Assembly: GCF_003605475.1 (NCBI RefSeq)
Contig: NZ_RAHX01000001.1
Location: 1,736,001 to 1,800,000 of the forward strand
From: Aurantiacibacter aquimixticola
GTDB lineage: Bacteria > Pseudomonadota > Alphaproteobacteria > Sphingomonadales > Sphingomonadaceae
Direction of reading: 5' to 3'
Length of the DNA: 64,000 bases
Under the pieces are notes generated by a model, which saw only the letters and a list, made by a program, of their open reading frames with translations, had not been told where the DNA came from and ran no database searches. A program made the position numbers and the translations under genes. Positions 18,689 through 26,303 of this stretch are shown one piece after another (within the stretch, counting starts at the first letter, position 1; each line of letters opens with the position of its first letter).

Positions 18689-20049
18689 CGGCTGCCTTCC
18701 GGTGGGCGTATCAGCAGTACGACCAGCACTGCGGCAACACATAGCAGCGTCTGGTTTCGCAGCGGGTAATCGAGCACCGACTGCAGCGCAACGCAGGCGA
18801 TCCCAAATCCTGCACCGAGCCGGATCCAGACTTCTTCCGGCGGTCCGCGGCGCACGGTCGCGGCGCCACACCATGCCAACCAGGCAAACGCCAAGCTTAG
18901 CGAGAAGACACCGCCCTCGATGGCGATCTCGATCCAGTCGCTATGCGCGCGCCCTGCCCTGCGAGGTGACACATATTCAAGCGATTCGTGCAGTTGGAAG
19001 ACTTCGTCGAACGTCCCCATCCCGCTGCCCACAGGCCAGTAAGCACGAGCGGCGTGAACGCCATCTTCCCACATCTCAGGGCGGTCGGTCTGCATATCGG
19101 AGAATCGATCCAAGCTGTCCGCTGCGCGCCCTCCAATCATGGCAGACGCCGCAAGTGCTCCGGCGATCGCGACGGCAATCGCCGATGCGATAAGAGCACC
19201 GACGCCAGGTAAACGGCGACCGCTCGACCGCAGCCATTCGACGCTGGCACGAAACGCGGCGAAGATCAGCACAACACCCAGCAATGCCATCGAGGAGCGG
19301 GATTGCGTCAGAACCACGCCAAGAGCGAGGAGCGACCCGGCGACGACGTAGACGGTCAAAAGGACGGCTGATCGGATCGGCGCACTTCCAATCAGCAGAA
19401 GTCCGGCAAGCAAGAAGAAAAGCCCGGTCGAATTGCGATTGGCAAAGGCGCCGTAAAGCGCATCAGCGTTCGGCGTTATCGGATACAGCATCGCAGCGGA
19501 ATTCGCCTGCGTTAATTGCGCGGCGCCGAGCAGGAAGGTGAAGCAAGCCGCCGCTGCAAGCAGAATCACAAGGCGCTCGCGGTCTTGTATGCCGAGCTCT
19601 CGACCGACGATGATGATAGTCGCAGGAGCGATCATTCCGGAGAATGCGACCAATGTGCGCATCGGGTCTAGGCTTAGCGGAAGCCACGCCTCTTTACCGA
19701 GGACATCGAGCGAACGACTGATCGGCTCACGGCCCGGGGCCGCTTCCCAGACCGATGGCGGTAGCGGGACAAGCTGCGCGAGAGGTAGCGCGAGCGATAA
19801 CAAGACGAGAATAACGAGCATGCGCGGAGCCCGCTTCACGAAGCTCGTAGCTGCACGCCGATTGGCCGCAAGAATCCCAAGGGAGAGAAGCTGTACGAGG
19901 CCATTGCGCAAACCGTAGGCAACGCCTCCACCGCCCAGAAGCACCGCTGCCGCGATGAGAACACCCAATTGCATGAGTGGCGAGCTGAGAAATCGCACGG
20001 CCGACTTCACGCTATCCGATGATTGAGTATCGCCGATCCGTTCCATCAT
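18685..20049 (-). CDS. O-antigen ligase/polymerase family membrane protein (Wzy_C)
   Basis: A 454-residue polytopic inner-membrane protein with about eleven hydrophobic segments. The large periplasmic loop near residues 320-375 holds the family-type features PEMWEDGVHAARAYWPVGSG and a following RAHSDWIEIAIEGG motif, including the conserved His. Proteins of this fold ligate or polymerise undecaprenyl-linked glycans in the periplasm. It is translationally coupled to the downstream helical-repeat protein. It is one of three O-antigen-ligase-like proteins in the window, so its exact glycan is unknown. The ribosome-binding site is weak. Confidence 0.87.
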   Translation of the reverse strand: MMERIGDTQSSDSVKSAVRFLSSPLMQLGVLIAAAVLLGGGGVAYGLRNGLVQLLSLGILAANRRAATSFVKRAPRMLVILVLLSLALPLAQLVPLPPSVWEAAPGREPISRSLDVLGKEAWLPLSLDPMRTLVAFSGMIAPATIIIVGRELGIQDRERLVILLAAAACFTFLLGAAQLTQANSAAMLYPITPNADALYGAFANRNSTGLFFLLAGLLLIGSAPIRSAVLLTVYVVAGSLLALGVVLTQSRSSMALLGVVLIFAAFRASVEWLRSSGRRLPGVGALIASAIAVAIAGALAASAMIGGRAADSLDRFSDMQTDRPEMWEDGVHAARAYWPVGSGMGTFDEVFQLHESLEYVSPRRAGRAHSDWIEIAIEGGVFSLSLAFAWLAWCGAATVRRGPPEEVWIRLGAGFGIACVALQSVLDYPLRNQTLLCVAAVLVVLLIRPPEGSR

Positions 20050-20064
20050 TCATAAATTGCATTG

Positions 20065-20099
20065 GAAAAAGAAAAGGCCCGCTAGCGTGCTGGCGGACC
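20065..20099 (-). terminator. Rho-independent terminator of the small Asp-rich gene
   Basis: On the minus strand an 11-bp hairpin (20099-20076, one mismatch and one wobble, two-base loop) is followed by TTTTCTTTTT. It lies 28 bases past the stop at 20128, separating that gene from the ligase gene. Confidence 0.8.
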
Positions 20100-20127
20100 C
20101 CTTCAACTCAAACTGGCGCTGAGAGCG

Positions 20128-20388
20128 TCAACCGCCTGTGCCGGGCGACGCATCGTCCTCGCCGGTATCGCTGACGATCACAATAATAAAGCCAATCGCG
20201 AGCACAATACCGATAAGGATTGGAAACAGCGCACCTTCATCGTCGTCGTCATCGTCGTTCACGATGAAGTCCGCACTATCCGCACTGTCGAATGAGATCG
20301 GCGCGTCGTCGGCACGGGTGTTGGCATATGCAGAAACTGACGCCAATGTGAGCATGGCGGCTGCTGTCGTCGCAATGATCTTTCTCAT
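20128..20388 (-). CDS. Small secreted/membrane protein with a six-Asp tract, hypothetical
   Basis: I start it at ATG 20388, preceded by GGAG seven bases upstream; the frame is open to 20493. The 86-residue product has a clear signal peptide (MRKIIATTAAAMLTLASVSAYA), then an acidic linker containing six consecutive Asp. One strongly hydrophobic helix (about 55-71) and an acidic, Gly-rich tail follow. The mature protein would be a single-pass or peripheral membrane peptide. The Asp run could bind divalent metal, but this is a guess. It has its own terminator and is divergent from the RiPP cyclase gene. Confidence 0.75.
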   Translation of the reverse strand: MRKIIATTAAAMLTLASVSAYANTRADDAPISFDSADSADFIVNDDDDDDEGALFPILIGIVLAIGFIIVIVSDTGEDDASPGTGG

Positions 20389-20422
20389 CTCAGCGCTCCA
20401 GGCTCTGGTTGCGTCACGCCGC

Positions 20423-20439
20423 ATACCGCAGTGCGGCAT
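20423..20439. promoter_or_regulatory. Palindrome upstream of the Asp-rich gene (possible operator)
   Basis: ATACCGCAGTGCGGCAT contains perfect arms CCGCA/TGCGG around one base, with AT flanks on both sides. It sits 35-51 bases upstream of the ATG at 20388. On the minus strand a TATACA-like -10 element lies just beyond it (around 20450-20457). Its position near the expected transcription start suits a repressor site, but no regulator is known. Confidence 0.35.
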
Positions 20440-20571
20440 AGTTCGCAACTTTTGTATAGGTGGATGTTCTTTGAGGCATTTTATCCCTGGCATTTGCGAG
20501 CTTAGAAGCTAACCGCTTCCGCGCGTAATCGTGGCGGGGCGAAGATCCGCATCTTATTGGAGACGTGGTTT

Positions 20572-22452
20572 ATGAGCGGTATTGCGGCAATCCTGCATGC
20601 CAGTGGCAAGCCCGCGAATGCCCAAGATATCGCCGAGATGACGAGAGCGATGTCATACCGCGCGCGGGATGGCAGCGATCACTTGATTGCCGGTTCACTT
20701 GCCATGGGGCATTGCGCAAGCCACACCTCACCCGAGGATAGTGCCTGCCGCCAGCCGCTTCGTTCGACGGCAGACAGCACCGTTATCACCATGGACGGAT
20801 ATCTGGCCAATCGCTGCGATCTCTGTCGGCAGTTGCGCCGGTCCGGCGTCGGGCTGCGAAACGACTCTCCCGCCGAGGTATCCCTGGCTGCCTACCGTTT
20901 ATGGGGCGATGGCTTTGCGCCTTATCTGGAGGGTGAGTTTGCACTCATACTTTTCGATGCGCCACGACAGCGGCTTTTGTGCGTCGGAGACCATGCAGGA
21001 CTTCGGCAGCTTTACTATTGGTACGATGGGAAGACGTTTATCGCGGCGACCGATATCGTCGCAGTTCTGTCCGCATTACGAGAACGCCCATCGCCCGATC
21101 TCTCATATCTGGCACAGCACGTCGCCAATGGCTGGTACGACCACGAAGGCACCGCCTGGAAGGGCATTAAACGATTGCAGCCGGCGTCACTCCTGCGACT
21201 TCAAGGCGGGGTCATCTCAGTTGAAACATATTGGCAGCCGCCAGCCGAAGTTGGCGTCCGTTATGAGAGCGATCGGGAATATTTCGAACACTACCGTTCC
21301 GTATTCACGGAGAGCGTCCTGGCCGCATCGCGCAGCTCAGCGCCGCTCGCTTGCGACGTGAGCGGAGGACTCGATTCCTCCGCCATTTTCTGTCTCGCCG
21401 ATCATCTATGCGCTGAAGGACGGCTTGGAGCGCCCGACCTTCTCGGTTTCACCCTCGGCGCTCCGGAAAGTAGCGATGCCGACGAGCGAAGATACGTTGA
21501 AGCGGTAGAGCGACAGACCGGGCGCATGATCGAACGCGCCGCGATGTTCGAACCGAAGCTCGACTGGTATATCGCACAGGGACATGCCGACAAGCGACTA
21601 CCGTCTCTTCCCAACACGGTGATGCTGCGCGCCACTGCTCGCGCGGCTGCGGCACGGGGCTGCCGTGTCAATTTGACCGGCCAGGGCGGCGACCAATGGC
21701 TCGACGGTCTGCCCCACAACTTTCGGGAAGATTTGCGAGCTCGGGATTGGAGCGCACTTAAACGCGGTGCCGCAGCAGACCTGTCTGCGCGTGGCAAGCG
21801 GCGATTCATAGCGAAAGCGTTGCGGCAGTCCCTTGCCGCATCGATCCCTCACTCGGTCAGGCGGATCCTGCTTGATCGTCGTGATCGCCGCACCGCTGAG
21901 CGTCATGGCGAAGATACACGGATGCTATCATCCGCGCTTGCGGCAGCGATTGCAGCGAAGCGCCACACTTATTTCACGCGCACGTCCACGTCAGACCCGG
22001 ACCGGCGCCATATCCATCGCAAATTGCGCTACCCCTTCGCCCTGCTCGCTTACGACATGATGGAATTGCAGGCTGCTCAGGAAGGGATCGAATATCGCCA
22101 TCCAATGCTGTCGCGAAAGTTCATAGAGTTCAGTGCTCGCACACCGGAATTCATCCGATTGCGCGGAGAACAGAACAAATTCATTCATCGTCGCGCCATG
22201 GCGGGCTTGCTGCCGGATGAAATCGTCGAGCGCGAAGACAAAGCCGGCTTCGACCAGACGTTTCATCCCCACCTGCCAGATATCGAGCAGTATTGTGTCG
22301 ATGCTCTGGGCAATCCGCAGTTTGCTCGACTGGTTGACGGCGCCACGATGATCGATGATTTTGACCGCATGCGCATGGGGCGGATTGACGAAATCCCGAT
22401 TTGGACGCTATGGGGATACTTCGCATGTGCAGCATTTCTCGATCTAGAGTGA
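20572..22452 (+). CDS. Asparagine synthetase-like lasso-peptide-type macrolactam cyclase
   Basis: The product has 626 residues from ATG 20572 (GGAG just upstream; an in-frame ATG at 20557 is less likely). The N-terminal half is an Ntn-amidotransferase-like domain, but the residue after Met1 is Ser, so the glutaminase nucleophile Cys2 of true AsnB is absent. The C-terminal half has the ATP-pyrophosphatase motif SGGLDSS (264-270), which adenylates a carboxylate. This combination is that of McjC/LasC-type cyclases that join a core Gly1 to an Asp or Glu side chain. It heads a co-directional set of five genes, including the leader-bearing substrate candidate and a PqqD-type RRE protein. A carbohydrate- or EPS-linked amidotransferase is the alternative. 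Confidence 0.83.
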   Translation: MSGIAAILHASGKPANAQDIAEMTRAMSYRARDGSDHLIAGSLAMGHCASHTSPEDSACRQPLRSTADSTVITMDGYLANRCDLCRQLRRSGVGLRNDSPAEVSLAAYRLWGDGFAPYLEGEFALILFDAPRQRLLCVGDHAGLRQLYYWYDGKTFIAATDIVAVLSALRERPSPDLSYLAQHVANGWYDHEGTAWKGIKRLQPASLLRLQGGVISVETYWQPPAEVGVRYESDREYFEHYRSVFTESVLAASRSSAPLACDVSGGLDSSAIFCLADHLCAEGRLGAPDLLGFTLGAPESSDADERRYVEAVERQTGRMIERAAMFEPKLDWYIAQGHADKRLPSLPNTVMLRATARAAAARGCRVNLTGQGGDQWLDGLPHNFREDLRARDWSALKRGAAADLSARGKRRFIAKALRQSLAASIPHSVRRILLDRRDRRTAERHGEDTRMLSSALAAAIAAKRHTYFTRTSTSDPDRRHIHRKLRYPFALLAYDMMELQAAQEGIEYRHPMLSRKFIEFSARTPEFIRLRGEQNKFIHRRAMAGLLPDEIVEREDKAGFDQTFHPHLPDIEQYCVDALGNPQFARLVDGATMIDDFDRMRMGRIDEIPIWTLWGYFACAAFLDLE

Positions 22453-22481
22453 TCGGGAGACGTGACCAGGACGATCTAGCT

Positions 22482-22838
22482 ATGAACCGATCGAAAACTG
22501 CCAAAGTTCTTTCGTACGCCAAGCCCGAGCTCCGCGTGTATGGTTCGGTGCGCAACTTGACCGGTGGAAGCGGGGGAATGGGGGCCGATGCAGGTCCGAT
22601 GAATATGATGTCCGATATGCGCGCTAAGGAAAATGTAGCGAAGGTCGCCACGCATCCTGCAGGATTCGGATTGTACCTCTTCGACTACCGTTCGGAATTT
22701 CGCGCCGTTCATGGTGCACGGCGTCAATTCGGCGTTCTGGCGCAGGAAGTCGCCGAATTCGATCCCTCTTCTGTGGTGCGCGAAAAGGACGGATATTTGC
22801 GCGTCGATTATGCGAAGCTGGGCATCGTTCTTCATTAG
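22482..22838 (+). CDS. Lasso-type RiPP precursor fused to a peptidase S74 (intramolecular chaperone) domain
   Basis: The product has 118 residues from ATG 22482, with AGGA about ten bases upstream. Residues 8-28 match the leader of lasso-type RiPP precursors: Tyr12-x2-Pro15-x-Leu17 (the RRE recognition motif), then VYGSVRNLT with Thr27. If Thr27 is the usual -2 residue, the core starts at Gly29 and has Asp36 at ring position 8, followed by a seven-residue tail to Met43. Residues 44-118 resemble the S74 tail-fibre chaperone domain: Ser44-Asp45 and Lys49 in SDMRAKEN, then FGVLAQEVAEFDP and GYLRVDYAKLG. In characterised S74 proteins cleavage occurs just before the Ser, using a Ser-Lys dyad. Leader identification is fairly strong; processing is inference. 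Confidence 0.78.
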   Translation: MNRSKTAKVLSYAKPELRVYGSVRNLTGGSGGMGADAGPMNMMSDMRAKENVAKVATHPAGFGLYLFDYRSEFRAVHGARRQFGVLAQEVAEFDPSSVVREKDGYLRVDYAKLGIVLH

Positions 22839-22859
22839 TCCAGCCTACGGTCGCCTTGC

Positions 22860-23981
22860 GTGACATCCACACTCGACGAGCATATAGATTACCTGCAGCT
22901 TGAGGGTCGCCTCGATCTTTACGACGAGGCTCTGGCGAAAGTTCTGCGCGAGGGTGACGTCGTCGCCGATCTTGGCTGCGGGGTTGGCGTTTTAGGACTG
23001 GCCGCGCTGAAAGCGGGCGCGTCGCACATCTACGGAATAGACCAGTCCGACGCGATTGAGCTCACCCGTGAGACCATCGCGCGCGCCGGGCTGTCGGATC
23101 GCTACACGTGCATGAAGGCTTCCACCTTCCGCTGCAAGTTGCCTGAGCAGGTCGACCTGCTGCTTTGCGATCATGTCGGCTATCTTGGCTTCGATTATGG
23201 CATTATCGACATGATGCGCGATGCCGCCCGCCGCTTTCTAAAACCTGGTGGCGATGCCATACCGCGCAAGATTCAGCCGGTCCTTGCGGGTGCCTGTTCT
23301 GCGGCCTGTCGCGCGAAGGCGAGAGAATGGGGGGCGCAGGAAATACCGGCGGAGTATCACTGGCTCGAAAACTACGGTCGCAACACAAAACATAATTACG
23401 AGTTTGACAATGGCGAACTTTGTACCGCCCCCGCAGCGCTTCAACCCATCGACCTCATCGCGCCTGGGCCGGACCTCTTCGCGATGGAAGCCGATCTCGA
23501 AATTACGAGCGCCGGTTTATTCGACGGGCTCGCTGGCTGGTTCGATTGTGAACTCACTCCCGGCGTGGTGATGACGAACGCGCCAGGACGCCCGGAATCG
23601 ATCGCGAGAAGCAACGCCTTCTTGCCGTGTCAAAGCAGCTTCCATGTCAATGTCGGCGATCGCGTGCATGTCGGGCTGAAATTCCGAAGCGATGGCGAAT
23701 TTCTTGCCTGGACAATCACGCCACCGTGCGGGAGACCTCAGGTGCTATCCAATTGGAAGAGCCGGATTCTGACGGCCGGTGATCTTAGACAGGCGGCCAA
23801 TGCACCGATCACTCTCAACGCCCTCGGCCGAGCCCGCAAGGCAGTGTTCGCGGCGACCGACGGCACACGCTCGGCGCAGGCTATTGCAGACAAGGTCGTC
23901 TCCGACAATCCCGATCTGTTTCCGACCGAAAGCGCGCTCCGTCGATTTGTCTTGCGCGAGATCGGCAATGTTTCCGAATGA
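22860..23981 (+). CDS. PRMT-like class I SAM methyltransferase with C-terminal winged-helix-like tail
   Basis: A 373-residue protein from GTG 22860; the ribosome-binding site is poor, so the start is uncertain. The SAM site is VADLGCGVGVLGLAAL (35-50), with acidic Asp61 after strand 2. A beta-barrel-like second half (about 190-300) resembles protein arginine methyltransferases. At the PRMT double-E loop the sequence reads CDHVGYLGFD, with Asp104 and Asp112 instead of Glu. The last 55 residues (318-373, with ATDGTRSAQAIADKV) look like the PqqD/RRE winged helix. It probably modifies a peptide of the RiPP island. The next gene starts inside its stop codon. Confidence 0.75.
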   Translation: MTSTLDEHIDYLQLEGRLDLYDEALAKVLREGDVVADLGCGVGVLGLAALKAGASHIYGIDQSDAIELTRETIARAGLSDRYTCMKASTFRCKLPEQVDLLLCDHVGYLGFDYGIIDMMRDAARRFLKPGGDAIPRKIQPVLAGACSAACRAKAREWGAQEIPAEYHWLENYGRNTKHNYEFDNGELCTAPAALQPIDLIAPGPDLFAMEADLEITSAGLFDGLAGWFDCELTPGVVMTNAPGRPESIARSNAFLPCQSSFHVNVGDRVHVGLKFRSDGEFLAWTITPPCGRPQVLSNWKSRILTAGDLRQAANAPITLNALGRARKAVFAATDGTRSAQAIADKVVSDNPDLFPTESALRRFVLREIGNVSE

Positions 23982-24802
23982 AAGGATGGAAACTTTATGC
24001 GCCACGCAAACAGGTCGAGCTTGCCTCTGAAGCGTATGACCGATGGGTCGATCAAGACAATGACACGATCGCCGAATTCCATCGGACGAGCGAGGCCATT
24101 TTGGTGCGATTCTGGGACCAGGCCGATATAGCGATCGGCTCCGACAGCGTATCATGCTTCCCCGCGCCTGACACTTCAACAGAGGCCTTGGAGAGACTTC
24201 GGCAAAATGCCATTCATCCACTGCTCACCAATCACGAAGGCGGCCTCTGCCTGCATGGCAGTGCAATAGCGTTGAGCGGGGAGGCCATCGCCTTTCTTGG
24301 CCACTCCCGAACCGGCAAGACCACCCTCGCCGCAGCCTTTGCCGCATCTGGCGTGCCTTTTCTGACCGAGGACGTCATCGAATTGGAGGAAAAGGATGGC
24401 CGCTTTTTCGTGCAACCACAGCAACCCGTGTTGCGCGTGTTCAGTGATACGGCAAACAATGTGCTCGGGCAACGACGCTTGGCATCGGACACCGACAAGC
24501 GGGACGTGGCCGCGCAAGAGGGTGTCCCTTTTGCCGTCGAAGCAAGCCCTTTGGCGCGCATCTATCTTCTGGATCGCGACGAGATCGATGAGATTGTCAT
24601 CAAGCCAGCGGATCCTGCTAACGCGCTTGCGGCGATGCTGCAGCACGCCTTCGTTCTCGATATAGCCGACAAGGCTCGTCTTCGCGGCCACTTCGAGAGG
24701 CTCTCCGGTCTTGCCATAAGGACTGCGTGCTTCACGCTTGACTATCCCCGGCGCTTTGCCGACCTGCCGAATGTGCTTAGCGCCATCAAGGACCATGCAT
24801 GA
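23978..24802 (+). CDS. HPr kinase/phosphorylase-like (HprK-related) kinase
   Basis: A 274-residue protein overlapping the methyltransferase stop by four bases (ATGA). The HprK-like core has LCLHGSAIAL followed by the P-loop GHSRTGKTT (108-116) and then LTEDVIELEE (129-138), the position of the acidic catalytic pair in HPr kinase. The N-terminal 80 residues differ from true HprK. Such kinases occur in lasso clusters (phosphorylating a C-terminal Ser in paeninodin-type peptides) and in the PqqD/HprK-related exosortase-linked sets. The substrate here is unknown. Confidence 0.82.
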   Translation: MKGWKLYAPRKQVELASEAYDRWVDQDNDTIAEFHRTSEAILVRFWDQADIAIGSDSVSCFPAPDTSTEALERLRQNAIHPLLTNHEGGLCLHGSAIALSGEAIAFLGHSRTGKTTLAAAFAASGVPFLTEDVIELEEKDGRFFVQPQQPVLRVFSDTANNVLGQRRLASDTDKRDVAAQEGVPFAVEASPLARIYLLDRDEIDEIVIKPADPANALAAMLQHAFVLDIADKARLRGHFERLSGLAIRTACFTLDYPRRFADLPNVLSAIKDHA

Positions 24803-25071
24803 CGACTGACGATACGATCTCTGCTTCACCGGACGTCGTCGCGCGCGAGATCGGCGATGAGATGGTGCTTATGGATTTGCAAAGCGGGACTTATTTCGGC
24901 TTGAATCTGGTCGGCAGTTTCATTTGGGAACGCATCTCCGCTGAGCCGCAGACGATTGGCTCGCTCGCCGATGCAGTGGCAGCGCGCTTCGACGCCACTC
25001 GGGACGATATTCTGAGCGACATCGTCGATATTGCCGAGCAATTGCAATCGAATGGACTGCTGGCGACCTAG
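24799..25071 (+). CDS. PqqD family RiPP recognition element protein
   Basis: A 90-residue winged-helix protein overlapping the kinase stop codon (ATGA). The family pattern is clear: REIGDEMVLMDLQSGTYFGL, followed by NLVGSFIWERI and the C-terminal helices DDILSDIVDIAEQL. PqqD-like proteins bind the leader of a ribosomal peptide and present it to modifying enzymes; in lasso clusters this is the B1 protein that recognises the Y-x2-P-x-L motif seen at 22482. It ends the operon, and its stop overlaps the convergent nucleotidyltransferase gene. Confidence 0.9.
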   Translation: MTTDDTISASPDVVAREIGDEMVLMDLQSGTYFGLNLVGSFIWERISAEPQTIGSLADAVAARFDATRDDILSDIVDIAEQLQSNGLLAT

Positions 25072-26216
25072 CGGCGCTTCGTGAGCCAGCGAAATGGCGC
25101 CGCAAGCATTCGACGCACGTATAGCCATGTAAGCGAAGCACCGGCTCGGTCCGGGTATCGCACTCGCATCCGCACCTCACTAGGGAACAGCTGCGCGCTC
25201 AGCACTTGCCTTTTGGCATAAAATCCATGGGCAGCAGATAAGTCGTAACGTAAGCGACGCCACGGCGTGGATGAGGAAATATACTCGTCGAGCCACGATG
25301 CGGCGCTCGCACCATTCAAAGCGTCAAGAACCGCCTGCGGAACTTCTGCTTTCAATGATTGAGCCGAGTGCCGAAGCGCCTCAGCAACAGTGCGCGCTAT
25401 GCCGCGGCTAGCGGCACAATCTTTCAATTGCTCCCAGTTTTCGCTGTCGAATGTACGGCAAAGCACCATAACGTCATGAGCGCCTCCTAGGCGGCGCACG
25501 CCCTTGATGCACTCGCCATTGACGACGTAGCCCAGATGAAAATGTCGCGCTTCGTTCAAGGCAATGTTGATGAGGGTGGTCACCGGGTCGGTGCCGCGCG
25601 CGCCCATCGTCAATCGAGGCAGGGGCACGGCCAAAGCAAAGGGATCGGCGGGGAAGATCGTGGCAAGAGCAGGCGAATTCGTCATCGCCCAATGAAGATC
25701 GACTTGCTGTGAGACGCCGAAAACGGGTCGGCTCTCCCAGCCTTCTTGGGCAAGACCATCCTGCAGTCCGCCCGTGCGGACGAACCCGACTTGGGCAAGT
25801 ACGCTTCGCGCATTTTCCGCCTGCTCCGGGCGAACGAGCACGTCGATGTCTCCAGACGCACGCTGTTCCGGTTTATCGTAGACGGAGTAGGCGAGGCGAG
25901 CGCCCTTCAAAAACAGCAGATCTACGGCTGCGGCGGCGAACTCTTCAGCCAACATCGTCGCCACTTCGTAGCGAGATGCGTTCAATATCGCCAGCCGACT
26001 CGCCTCGTTTTCAATGGCTTTGCGTAGGGCCGCATGCGTATCGGAGAAGGCATCCAATTTGTCAGTGAGAATACCAGCGATCCCATGCAGCCGCACCCGC
26101 TTCAGAACGTCATGGTCGGCAATCCGATCCGGCAGTTTCAGATCTGCCGCAGCTCCGATTACCAAGCAGCTTGCCAAGAAAGAGTCGATTAGCAGGGTAT
26201 CATGTGTATCGAGCAC
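25068..26216 (-). CDS. NTP_transf_5-type nucleotidyltransferase-like protein
   Basis: A 382-residue protein of the uncharacterised nucleotidyltransferase family PF14907. The nucleotidyltransferase core shows LLFLKGARL (100-108) and RASGDIDVLV (119-128), where Asp123 and Asp125 would bind metal. A helical C-terminal region follows. Such proteins often accompany PqqD, HprK-like kinase and asparagine-synthetase genes. It is convergent with the RiPP operon and probably belongs to the island, although it is transcribed oppositely. The start is GTG/ATG-like at 26216, close to the RmlA gene on the other strand. Confidence 0.82.
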   Translation of the reverse strand: MLDTHDTLLIDSFLASCLVIGAAADLKLPDRIADHDVLKRVRLHGIAGILTDKLDAFSDTHAALRKAIENEASRLAILNASRYEVATMLAEEFAAAAVDLLFLKGARLAYSVYDKPEQRASGDIDVLVRPEQAENARSVLAQVGFVRTGGLQDGLAQEGWESRPVFGVSQQVDLHWAMTNSPALATIFPADPFALAVPLPRLTMGARGTDPVTTLINIALNEARHFHLGYVVNGECIKGVRRLGGAHDVMVLCRTFDSENWEQLKDCAASRGIARTVAEALRHSAQSLKAEVPQAVLDALNGASAASWLDEYISSSTPWRRLRYDLSAAHGFYAKRQVLSAQLFPSEVRMRVRYPDRAGASLTWLYVRRMLAAPFRWLTKRR

Positions 26217-26303
26217 GAGGCATCTCTCATTCGGGCACTACGTCCTTGACCCCACCGACATCGCGCTGCAATGCAGCATGGGTCTGCAGCGGCGAGGTAT
26301 TGC

